Assembly: GCA_026394635.1 (NCBI GenBank)
Contig: JAPKXV010000373.1
Coordinates: 1 to 10,951 of the forward strand
Source: Methanoregula sp.
Lineage (GTDB): Archaea; Halobacteriota; Methanomicrobia; Methanomicrobiales; Methanospirillaceae
DNA length: 10,951 nt
Direction of reading: 5' to 3'
Part shown: positions 5,671 to 10,951 of the stretch, piece after piece
Layout: each line of letters starts with the position of its first letter
How positions within the stretch are numbered: position 1 is the first letter of the stretch
Position numbers and translations under genes: made by a program
The notes under the pieces: model-generated
Database searches by the model: none
The model's input: the letters and a program-made list of their open reading frames with translations, nothing else
What the model was told of the DNA's origin: nothing

Positions 5671-5695
5671 TGTGAATTCAACTCACATATTCACA
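5671..5695. repeat. Inverted repeat TGTGAAT-N11-ATTCACA upstream of the ThiN-domain gene
   Basis: Perfect 7-base arms (5671-5677 and 5689-5695) are separated by 11 bases. The centre-to-centre distance of 18 is near two helical turns, the shape of a dimeric regulator site. It lies about 95 bases before the ThiN-domain start and upstream of the likely TATA, where an activator or upstream repressor would bind. It could also fold as an RNA hairpin, but it probably lies outside the transcript. Confidence 0.35.
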
Positions 5696-5731
5696 ACGAA
5701 GTTTTGATTGAGACTCCATCTAAAAATGGGG

Positions 5732-5745
5732 TTTTTTAAAAATCC
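5732..5745 (+). promoter_or_regulatory. Candidate TATA box of the ThiN-domain gene
   Basis: The run TTTTTTAAAAATCC is the only strong A/T block ahead of the ATG at 5790. A start 25 bases downstream would give a leader of about 25 bases. No good ribosome site precedes the ATG, so the true start site may differ. Confidence 0.35.
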
Positions 5746-5789
5746 TCTAAGGTATCCTTATCTTCATTTGTGGTGTATGCAATCTGAAC

Positions 5790-6335
5790 ATGAAGAGCCC
5801 TGAACAGGAACGGCGTGAAGTGATTACCCGGCTGACAGAAGCGGCAGATATACTGTCAGAGTCAATGGATGTTCGTTTCGTTCCTTCCAGCGGGGCAAAT
5901 ATTGCGTATGCTATAAAGGGTGCCCGGGACGGGCGCGATGTGGCAGCAGTACCGGGTGGCCTTCAGGTTGATGGCGGAAGAATTCACCGGTCAGGGACAT
6001 GCGCGTTTGATTCCGGAGAAGAGATTGTCCGTACCGTTCTTACGGTTATGAAGTTTGATCCTGCCATGCGCAGCGCAGCAGTGATCGCATATCGTAAGGA
6101 ATTTCTCGATGTTCTTGCGGATATGTTTATCGAGTGCCGTGAGGTTGATCATACCCGGTCAGCTCCGGGGACCAGCGCGATAGACTGGGGGATTGCCGCG
6201 AGCTGTTCTGATGGCGTCCCGGAAGTGATCTATGACAAGGGTATAAAAGAGGAACATGGTATGATCTATTGTATCGGGGAAGATGCAGTAAAAGTCGCCA
6301 ACAATATTATTATCCTGTCACATCGCATACAATGA
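5790..6335 (+). CDS. Stand-alone ThiN-domain protein (thiamine-phosphate synthase-like)
   Basis: ThiN domains join the thiazole and pyrimidine phosphates into thiamine phosphate, and in archaea also occur fused to ThiD or to a helix-turn-helix (ThiR regulators). This 181-aa protein is a ThiN domain alone, with family landmarks: FVPSSGANIAYAIKGA (30-45), DVAAVPG (50-56), VMKFDPAMRSA (86-96), DWG (132-134) and VPEVIYDKG (143-151), then MIYCIGED (158-165). It has no DNA-binding domain and no ThiD part. Odd point: the segment I recall as FGASSHVAR in enzymes reads FDSGEEIVR (73-81), replacing the His with Glu78, so catalysis is in doubt and a TPP-sensing or other role is possible. It heads a same-strand run with rps17e 21 bases downstream. 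Confidence 0.8.
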   Translation: MKSPEQERREVITRLTEAADILSESMDVRFVPSSGANIAYAIKGARDGRDVAAVPGGLQVDGGRIHRSGTCAFDSGEEIVRTVLTVMKFDPAMRSAAVIAYRKEFLDVLADMFIECREVDHTRSAPGTSAIDWGIAASCSDGVPEVIYDKGIKEEHGMIYCIGEDAVKVANNIIILSHRIQ

Positions 6336-6356
6336 AGGAAACTAAGAGGAATATTC

Positions 6357-6548
6357 ATGGGAATCAAACCATCCTATATCAAGACCCTTGGTCTTGAACT
6401 GCTGGCCAAAAACAGGGAGAAGTTTTCCAGCAATTATGAAGAGAACAAACAGGCGTTGGCCACTTCTGCCTCAATTGAGAGCAAACGTGTCAGGAACCGG
6501 ATTGCCGGCTATATCACAAGAAAAATAAATACCAAGAGACACCAATAA
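6357..6548 (+). CDS. rps17e: 30S ribosomal protein S17e
   Basis: This archaeal/eukaryotic-only small-subunit protein is 63 aa, the usual archaeal length. The start MGIKPSYIKTLGLELLAKNR and the end SIESKRVRNRIAGYITRKIN are near-consensus for the family. AGAGGAATATTC before the ATG gives a ribosome site at good spacing (AGAGG, about eight bases). It lies directly before dapA with a gap of seven bases, so it is likely co-transcribed with the lysine genes; I recall S17e next to dapA in other methanogens. Confidence 0.95.
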   Translation: MGIKPSYIKTLGLELLAKNREKFSSNYEENKQALATSASIESKRVRNRIAGYITRKINTKRHQ

Positions 6549-6555
6549 ACGCATT

Positions 6556-7503
6556 ATGTTCGAAGGTGTCCTTCCAGCAATCATTACCCCTTTTAAAAGA
6601 AACTCTGACATGGACCTTGACACCCGTGGTCTTGTGCAAAACATCGAGTTTCTGGTCTCTGCAGGCATCGATGGTATTGTGCCCTGCGGTTCGACGGGTG
6701 AATCTGCGACCCTCACGTTTGCTGAGCACGAGAAGGTTATCGAGCTCACCATTGACAAAGTGAATGGTAAGATACCTGTTCTTGCGGGTACCGGCTCTAA
6801 CAACACCGCTGAGGCGGTACGGCTCACGAAGGCTGCGAAGGACAGCGGTGCGGATGGCGTTCTGGTCATCAGCCCGTATTACAACAAGCCTAACCGGGCC
6901 GGTCTCGTCAAACACTACACGAAGCTCGCCGATATCGACATCCCCGTTGTTATGTATAATGTCCCGGGCAGGACCGGGCAGAACCTCGAACCCGATCTTG
7001 TCGCGGAACTCGCACAGCACCCCAACATCGTGGCCATCAAGGAAGCAAGCGGAAATATCAGCCAGATCTCGCGGATCATCGAGGATACGCGGGACGAGGA
7101 CTTTGTGGTGATCTCCGGCGACGACAACATGACGCTGCCCATCATGGCGCTGGGGGGAGTTGGTGTCATATCCGTCGCCGCTAATGTTATTCCGGCACCG
7201 ATGGTCGCGATGAGCAACGCGATGAAAAAAGGCGACCTTGCAAAGGCACTTTCAATTCACTACGAACTCTCACCGCTCCTCCGTGCGATGTTCATCGATA
7301 CCAACCCGATCCCGGTCAAAAAGGCTGTGGAACTCCTGGGTATGGCAGCAGGACCGGTCCGGCTCCCGCTGGATGAGCTTGATGCGAAAAAGACTGCACA
7401 GCTCCAGGCTGTACTTGCGGCATATGCAGGAAAGGTAAAAAAACCAGACGGGAAAAAGGCAGCACCTGCAAAACAAAAGATCGCCCGGAAAGGACGGAGA
7501 TAA
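6556..7503 (+). CDS. dapA: 4-hydroxy-tetrahydrodipicolinate synthase DapA
   Basis: DapA condenses pyruvate with aspartate semialdehyde, the committed step to diaminopimelate and lysine. The 315-aa (beta/alpha)8 aldolase has the Schiff-base Lys K162 (VAIKEASG), Tyr134 and Arg139 in VVMYNVPGRTG, the substrate loop CGSTGES (44-50) and SPYYNKP (106-112). Position 46, Thr in the E. coli enzyme, is Ser. Odd point: the catalytic core ends near 290 and is followed by a basic tail (about 292-315) of Lys, Arg, Ala and Pro with 11 Lys/Arg in its last 23 residues, not part of the usual ~290-aa enzyme. It follows rps17e by seven bases and precedes dapB by three, so these are clearly one operon. Confidence 0.96.
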   Translation: MFEGVLPAIITPFKRNSDMDLDTRGLVQNIEFLVSAGIDGIVPCGSTGESATLTFAEHEKVIELTIDKVNGKIPVLAGTGSNNTAEAVRLTKAAKDSGADGVLVISPYYNKPNRAGLVKHYTKLADIDIPVVMYNVPGRTGQNLEPDLVAELAQHPNIVAIKEASGNISQISRIIEDTRDEDFVVISGDDNMTLPIMALGGVGVISVAANVIPAPMVAMSNAMKKGDLAKALSIHYELSPLLRAMFIDTNPIPVKKAVELLGMAAGPVRLPLDELDAKKTAQLQAVLAAYAGKVKKPDGKKAAPAKQKIARKGRR

Positions 7504-7506
7504 GCG

Positions 7507-8238
7507 ATGGCAACCGTAGTGGTGTGCGGCGCCTCCGGCCGCATGGGCCAGACGATCGGCCGGATGGTACGCGAATCCTCGGATCTGAAAATCGTTGGAG
7601 GCGTCGACCTCAAACCCGGCACCTTTTTTGGTGAGGAACAGGTCGCATCAAAAGATATCGATCTGCTGCTTGAAAAGAAAAAACCGGATATCCTGATCGA
7701 TTTCACGGTCGCCGGTGCGGCAGTAGAGAACGTGAAAGCGGCTGCGCGACATAATGTCGCCATTATTGTCGGAACCACGGGGTTCACGCCAGAGCAGCGG
7801 AAGGTTATGGCGGAAGCGGTTGCCGGGCACTCACCCGCGGTCATAGCCAGCAACTTCTCGATCGGGGTAAATATCTTCTGGCAGGTGCTGCGCGAAGCGG
7901 CAAGGCGGCTCAAAGATTATGACATTGAGGTGATCGAAGGCCATCACCGGAACAAGAAGGATGCACCCAGCGGCACTGCAAAGACCATCCTCCAGATCCT
8001 TGACGAGGAAGCGGGACCCCGGCAGAAGATGTACGGCCGGGAGGGAATGACCGAGCGAAAAGATGAGATCGGTGTCCATGTCATCCGCGGTGGGGATATT
8101 GTCGGAGACCATGCCGTATTATTCTCAAAGAACTTTGAGACTATCACCCTCTCCCACCGCGCCTATGATCGCGCGGTCTTTGCGAGCGGGGCCCTCATTG
8201 CCGCCCGATGGGTGACAGGTAAGAAGCCCGGCATCTAA
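7507..8238 (+). CDS. dapB: 4-hydroxy-tetrahydrodipicolinate reductase DapB
   Basis: DapB reduces the DapA product with NAD(P)H to tetrahydrodipicolinate. The 243-aa protein has the N-terminal Rossmann motif VVCGASGRMGQ (5-15), the FTVAGAAVENVKAA segment (66-79), the GTTGF turn (89-93) and the family signature EGHHRNKKDAPSGTA (144-158), with the catalytic His146/His147 and Lys151. It is slightly shorter than E. coli DapB (273 aa), as is common in archaea. The ATG lies three bases after the dapA TAA, and GGAG in the end of dapA is the likely ribosome site. The later steps to lysine are not in this window; methanogens generally use the DapL route. Confidence 0.96.
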   Translation: MATVVVCGASGRMGQTIGRMVRESSDLKIVGGVDLKPGTFFGEEQVASKDIDLLLEKKKPDILIDFTVAGAAVENVKAAARHNVAIIVGTTGFTPEQRKVMAEAVAGHSPAVIASNFSIGVNIFWQVLREAARRLKDYDIEVIEGHHRNKKDAPSGTAKTILQILDEEAGPRQKMYGREGMTERKDEIGVHVIRGGDIVGDHAVLFSKNFETITLSHRAYDRAVFASGALIAARWVTGKKPGI

Positions 8239-8258
8239 TTTTGTAATACATATAGACT

Positions 8259-8265
8259 GGAGTGA
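8259..8265 (+). promoter_or_regulatory. Ribosome binding site that decides the ferredoxin TTG start
   Basis: GGAGTGA ends six bases before the TTG at 8272. An in-frame TGA at 8263-8265 closes the frame upstream and no ATG or GTG occurs before the first cluster cysteine, so TTG is the only plausible start. Confidence 0.7.
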
Positions 8266-8271
8266 ACCTTT

Positions 8272-8445
8272 TTGGTTGCAGTCGTTGACAAAGAAAAATG
8301 TACGGGTTGTGAAACCTGCGTGAATGAATGTCCCGCATCGGCAATAGCATTGGACAATGAAAAAGCAAAAGTTGACAAGGATATGTGTGTTGACTGCCAG
8401 ACCTGTGTTGACGTCTGCCCATCAGAAGCTATTCACATGGAATAA
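8272..8445 (+). CDS. Small 2[4Fe-4S] ferredoxin
   Basis: The 57-aa protein starts from TTG and consists of two classic ferredoxin motifs: C10-x2-C13-x2-C16-x3-C20-P and C39-x2-C42-x2-C45-x3-C49-P. Each set of cysteines supplies three ligands to one [4Fe-4S] cluster and one to the other. There are no additional domains and no NIL domain. It begins MVAVVDKEKCTGCETCVNEC and stops at TAA 8443-8445. It is a cytoplasmic low-potential electron carrier. It sits 33 bases after dapB and 47 before asd, so it may share the lysine-operon transcript. DapB and Asd use NAD(P)H, so its partner is probably elsewhere; methanogens use a ferredoxin-linked system to make homocysteine from aspartate semialdehyde, a possible but unproven link. 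Confidence 0.93.
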   Translation: MVAVVDKEKCTGCETCVNECPASAIALDNEKAKVDKDMCVDCQTCVDVCPSEAIHME

Positions 8446-8453
8446 AAATCAAA

Positions 8454-8492
8454 CGGTTTAATTACTTTTAGGTATATCAATTCTTTTTATCT
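8454..8492 (+). promoter_or_regulatory. Candidate promoter of asd
   Basis: In the 47-base gap before asd, CGG-TTTAATTA (TTTAATTA about 8457-8464) lies some 30 bases before the ATG and could act as a TATA box giving a nearly leaderless transcript. A second A/T element, GGTATATCA (8471-8479), is rather close. No Shine-Dalgarno sequence precedes the ATG, consistent with leaderless initiation. Confidence 0.4.
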
Positions 8493-9509
8493 ATGATCAA
8501 TGTTGGAGTGCTCGGTGCTACGGGCGCGGTTGGTCAGCGGTTTGTTGAACTTCTTGCAGATCATCCCTGGTTCAACCTCACCACGCTCGCCGCCTCCGAA
8601 CGCAGTGCGAATAAACCCTATGAAAAAGTCGTGAACTGGCGTCTCGATACGCCATTTCCTGAGAAGATCGCAAAACTCAAAGTGACTCCCACATCTCCCA
8701 AGGGCATGAAAGATGTCGATCTGGTATTTTCGGCCCTTCCCGCAGAGATTGCAACCGATGTGGAATCAGAATTTGCCGATGCAGGAATTGCGGTCTGCAG
8801 CAATGCCAGTTCCCACCGGATGGAACCGGATATCCCCCTCGTCGTTCCCGAAGTGAACCCGGACCATCTCGGGCTGATCGATGTCCAGCGCGATAAGGGG
8901 CGTGACGGGTTTATTGTGACGAACCCGAATTGTTCCACGATCGTGATGGTAATGGCCCTCGCACCGTTGAGCAAGTTCAGATTCACCGATGTCCGGGTGG
9001 CAACCATGCAGGCAATATCCGGTGCAGGTTTTGCCGGGGTTGCTGCAATGGCGATCTATGACAATGTGATCCCCTATATCGGCAAGGAAGAAGAGAAGAT
9101 GGAAACAGAGACCTTAAAGATCATGGGTGCCCTGAAAGGAAAAAAAGTCATTAACGCCCCGTTTTCTGTCAGTGCGAGCTGTCACCGGGTTCCTGTGATC
9201 GATGGGCATACAATGGCGATCTGGGTTGACATCAATAAACCGGTAGACGAACTCAAAAAGGCATACACTACCTATAAACCGCTGATCAAAGGACTTCCGA
9301 CACAACCCGAGAAATCCGTGCTCTACCTTGAAGAGAACGACCGGCCGCAACCCCGTCTCGACCGGATGCGGGGAAAAGGTATGACGGTCTCCGTCGGAAG
9401 GTTGCGCGAGGGGGTCCGGTTTGTCGCGATGGGGCACAACACGATCCGTGGTGCAGCCGGCGCAAGCGTACTGAATGCAGAACTCATATCAAAGAAAAAG
9501 TATCTCTAA
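8493..9509 (+). CDS. asd: Aspartate-semialdehyde dehydrogenase
   Basis: Asd reduces aspartyl phosphate with NADPH to aspartate semialdehyde, the branch point for lysine, threonine and methionine. The 338-aa protein is of the archaeal/fungal-like type: Rossmann motif GVLGATGAVGQRF (5-17), active-site Cys147 in TNPNCST, Gln173 in MQAISGAG, and Arg232 and His239 in CHRVPVIDGHT, matching the family's C/Q/R/H set. It ends with the typical VGRLREGVRFVAMGHNTIRG region and KKKYL. It provides the DapA substrate, explaining its place in the cluster. albA follows after a 25-base gap. Confidence 0.96.
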   Translation: MINVGVLGATGAVGQRFVELLADHPWFNLTTLAASERSANKPYEKVVNWRLDTPFPEKIAKLKVTPTSPKGMKDVDLVFSALPAEIATDVESEFADAGIAVCSNASSHRMEPDIPLVVPEVNPDHLGLIDVQRDKGRDGFIVTNPNCSTIVMVMALAPLSKFRFTDVRVATMQAISGAGFAGVAAMAIYDNVIPYIGKEEEKMETETLKIMGALKGKKVINAPFSVSASCHRVPVIDGHTMAIWVDINKPVDELKKAYTTYKPLIKGLPTQPEKSVLYLEENDRPQPRLDRMRGKGMTVSVGRLREGVRFVAMGHNTIRGAAGASVLNAELISKKKYL

Positions 9510-9534
9510 AAACCTGTTCGCACGAGGTGAAGTT

Positions 9535-9813
9535 ATGGAACTCAAAGAAAATACAGTGTTCGTTGGAAACAAGCCAGTCATGAACTACGTACTTGCAGTG
9601 GTGACACAGTTTAACAATGGGGCCGACCAGGTGGCGATTAAGGCACGGGGCAAAGCCATCTCGCGGGCCGTGGATACCGCAGAGATCTCGCTGAACCGTT
9701 TTCTTGACGGTGTTACAAAAAAGGAGATCCAGATATCGACCGAGGTCATCGATACTGAATCCGGGAAGACCAATGTGTCAAGCATTGAGATCGTGCTTGC
9801 CAACAACAAATAG
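9535..9813 (+). CDS. albA: DNA/RNA-binding protein AlbA (Alba, Sac10b family)
   Basis: Alba dimers bind double-stranded DNA and RNA and are abundant chromatin proteins in many archaea. The 92-aa protein begins MELKENTVFVGNKPVMNYVL and contains the ARGKAISRAVDTAEISLNRF helix and the beta-hairpin and C-terminal EIVLANNK strand. The ATG at 9535 is chosen because GAGGTGA lies four bases upstream; the frame is open further upstream, but that would overlap asd. At the DNA-contacting Lys pair (KK in Sulfolobus Alba, where the first is acetylated) the sequence is N12-K13, so the acetylatable Lys is absent. The stop is TAG. It probably can be read through from asd. Confidence 0.95.
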   Translation: MELKENTVFVGNKPVMNYVLAVVTQFNNGADQVAIKARGKAISRAVDTAEISLNRFLDGVTKKEIQISTEVIDTESGKTNVSSIEIVLANNK

Positions 9814-9831
9814 TTTTTAAAAATTCACTAT

Positions 9832-9843
9832 TCTCTTAAGAGA
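9832..9843. repeat. 12-bp palindrome TCTCTTAAGAGA after albA
   Basis: A perfect 12-base palindrome lies 18 bases after the albA stop. It may fold as a weak hairpin before the T-tract at 9859-9865 as part of the terminator, or be a binding site ahead of the next promoter. Confidence 0.35.
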
Positions 9844-9858
9844 TTCTGATCCATCTCC

Positions 9859-9865
9859 TTTTTTT
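9859..9865 (+). terminator. T-tract terminator after albA
   Basis: Seven T residues follow CATCTCC about 45 bases after the albA stop and just before the promoter of the next gene, where an archaeal T-tract terminator is expected. A shorter T5-A5 run (9814-9823) occurs directly after the stop. Confidence 0.5.
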
Positions 9866-9874
9866 CATGAAGAC

Positions 9875-9888
9875 AAAAAAGATATAAA
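9875..9888 (+). promoter_or_regulatory. Strong TATA promoter of the secreted-protein gene
   Basis: GATATAAA (9881-9888), preceded by an A run that can serve as BRE, is the best TATA box in the window. Transcription about 25 bases downstream would begin at about 9909-9912, directly before the ATG at 9914, so the mRNA is probably leaderless or nearly so. Confidence 0.65.
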
Positions 9889-9913
9889 CCGAACAGGACA
9901 GATGCATTAAGGC

Positions 9914-10405
9914 ATGAGAGCACAGGCTATCGCTATCCTTGTTGTTATCCTTCTTGGTATTGCGATACCGGTGAGTGCAGTCGACGAAGAGCGTTACGGA
10001 TATATTAAAGTTCAGGACGTAACCGTACAGCTTAAAAATGATACTGCAGTGATCAATGTGAATTACGCCGTTGATGAAGGGACGCGGATTATCTTCTTTT
10101 TACTGGGAAAACAGGATCTGAAAAACAAACTGTATCATATCCTGAATTATGATGGTGCCCAGATGAGGCGGATCAATCTTTCCAGTGCAGAATTTTTTGT
10201 CGATGGGGCAGCATATTCCTATGGCAAGGGAATTTACTGGTACCCCACCCACGCATTCAACATCGTAATCCCCTCTCTCTCTGTTCAGTCTCCTCAGATC
10301 ACGAGAACTTTTTTTATGACCAATTCATTCCCTGACGGGATGGGGTACTTCGACACAGAACCTGATGCACTTGTTTACGAAAACTCCGTTTCTGGAAAGG
10401 TATAG
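9914..10405 (+). CDS. Secreted protein of unknown function
   Basis: The 163-aa protein has a clear signal peptide: MRAQ, a hydrophobic core AIAILVVILLGIAIPV, and a likely signal-peptidase site after VSA (residues 20-22). The mature part begins VDEERYGYIKVQDVTVQLKN and looks beta-rich with many aromatic residues (for example SYGKGIYWYPTHAFN). It has no cysteine and no C-terminal membrane anchor, so it is exported and soluble or peripheral. I do not recognise a named family; it may be a conserved hypothetical of Methanomicrobiales. It is a single-gene unit with its own TATA box upstream and T-rich terminator downstream. The stop is TAG. Confidence 0.85.
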   Translation: MRAQAIAILVVILLGIAIPVSAVDEERYGYIKVQDVTVQLKNDTAVINVNYAVDEGTRIIFFLLGKQDLKNKLYHILNYDGAQMRRINLSSAEFFVDGAAYSYGKGIYWYPTHAFNIVIPSLSVQSPQITRTFFMTNSFPDGMGYFDTEPDALVYENSVSGKV

Positions 10406-10431
10406 AGGTATCACGGATACAGAATTTCCTG

Positions 10432-10469
10432 TTTCTTTTTAAAAAATACCGTGTTGACTGTGTTTTTTT
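10432..10469 (+). terminator. Double T-rich terminator after the secreted-protein gene
   Basis: Two T-rich runs, TTTCTTTTT (10432-10440) and T7 (10463-10469), follow the TAG at 10403-10405, fitting archaeal termination. No stable hairpin precedes them. Confidence 0.5.
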
Positions 10470-10951
10470 CCAGTTCATCCCCCGATCGCCCCGTTCACCG
10501 TATCGCACGATAATTCACCATGAATGTCATCCGATATTCTGGTGTTGCACAAGTCAACATCCACAACCTTCATCCATCACTCGCTCAGCATTCTCATGAT
10601 GCCCGATGCCCACGATCAGTTCACACAGCCAACCGAACTTGTCAAACCCGGTCGGTTGGAAGAGGCCTCATCCTATTCCAGGCACTTCTTAAAACCGATC
10701 CCAACAACGCCACTATCTGGAATACCACGGGGTTCATCCGATTCTGACAAGGAGAATACCCTACGTCGGCTGTCTGATGATCAACAGTTTATATTAATCA
10801 TTTTTATATGACGTCGATATGGGGGGTTCCCGCAGCCTTTCCTGGCACCGGTCGGACTGAACTACATCCCAAAAAACCGCCCTGAAGGAACACCGCTAAT
10901 AAGCACTTATTTTCCCGTTTTAAACAGGTATTCTGGCATTTCAACCGTTTA
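10470..10951. other. Mostly non-coding right end of the window
   Basis: Apart from the TPR remnant no supported gene lies here; the frames present are short and not protein-like. A strong A/T block TTTATATTAAT is at 10788-10798 and TTTTAAAC at 10918-10925; the latter could be the TATA box of a gene beyond the edge. AATAAG-CA-CTTATT (10898-10911) is a perfect 6-bp inverted repeat next to it, a possible operator. Confidence 0.45.
10640..10780 (+). pseudogene. Decayed TPR-repeat coding remnant
   Basis: Two frames together read as a tetratricopeptide repeat. Frame A encodes ELVKPGRLEEA up to about 10667. Frame B then encodes LILFQALLKTDPNNATIWN and TTGFIRF, matching the TPR pattern G-x-LEEA-x3-F-x2-AL-x4-P-N-x5-W-x2-G. 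Joining them needs restoration of one missing base at GCC/CTC near 10667 (a C shared by the two codons). After a TGA at 10745-10747, frame B goes on QGEYPTSAV, the start of a next TPR helix, then a second TGA. So at least one deletion and two stops are present. No promoter or start is evident and the original gene length is unknown. TPR genes are common in methanogens. Confidence 0.5.

Larger units (their letters stand above)
5447..5789. other. Intergenic stretch upstream of the thiN-like gene
   Basis: This divergent intergenic region of 343 bases lies between the 58-aa membrane protein (-) and the ThiN-domain gene (+). I see no supported gene. Short frames of 24 codons (5664-5738, +) and 30 codons (-) have no supporting features. 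It holds an inverted repeat at 5671-5695 and an A/T block at 5732-5745 that may be the TATA box of the ThiN-domain gene. A minus-strand frame from a GTG at 5552 has a hydrophobic start, FFAGETVAWILIYWF, but overlaps the better-supported 58-aa gene in another frame and loses protein character there. Confidence 0.5.

Noticed and set aside
9475..9534. Upstream extension of the albA frame to an ATG at 9475
   Set aside because: The extension overlaps the asd 3' end; the ATG at 9535 has a strong GAGGTGA site and gives the normal Alba N-terminus.
10314..10508. A 64-codon minus-strand frame overlapping the secreted-protein gene
   Set aside because: It is antisense to a well-supported gene and its terminator, with basic low-information composition.

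Overview
The window looks like chromosomal DNA from a methanogenic archaeon, most likely of the order Methanomicrobiales (Methanoregula/Methanosphaerula-like). The evidence is archaeal-only or archaeal-type genes (PCNA sliding clamp, primase large subunit PriL with its Fe-S cysteines, ribosomal protein S17e, AlbA, archaeal-type MoaA and aspartate-semialdehyde dehydrogenase), TATA-type promoters, and starts that are either leaderless or carry GGAG/GAGGTGA-type ribosome sites. The order is inferred from overall resemblance, not from a search.

Layout. 1-407 (-): the first ~135 codons of an unrecognised gene running off the left edge. 553-2149 (-): an rlmE-moaA transcription unit. rlmE (23S rRNA 2'-O-methyltransferase) carries an in-frame TAG at codon 31, while the other 162 codons after the start are intact. 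moaA is complete and is followed by a doubtful 34-codon ORF. From a short divergent promoter region (2150-2247) the rightward unit pcn-priL-(47-aa ORF) begins; each junction is a one-base TGATG overlap. A gene for a charged 13/17-residue repeat protein follows at 4199-4822 and ends in a T-tract.

4834-5789 is AT-richer and sparsely coding. It holds two very short minus-strand genes: a leaderless 46-aa zinc-ribbon-like protein (4905-5045) and a 58-aa two-helix membrane protein (5270-5446). It also has several small palindromes.

5790-9813 (+) is a compact metabolic cluster: a stand-alone ThiN-domain protein, rps17e, dapA, dapB, a TTG-started 2[4Fe-4S] ferredoxin, asd and albA. Asd makes aspartate semialdehyde, DapA and DapB take it to tetrahydrodipicolinate towards diaminopimelate and lysine, and the same semialdehyde feeds threonine/methionine synthesis. 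9914-10405 is a secreted protein of unknown function with a strong TATA box. 10406-10951 has no intact gene, but contains a decayed, frameshifted TPR coding remnant.

No CRISPR array, insertion sequence, tRNA or rRNA was seen, and no clear new multi-gene system. The most interesting items are the amber codon in rlmE, the small genes coupled to the replication operon or hidden in the AT-rich gap, the repeat protein, and the ThiN protein with a substituted motif.
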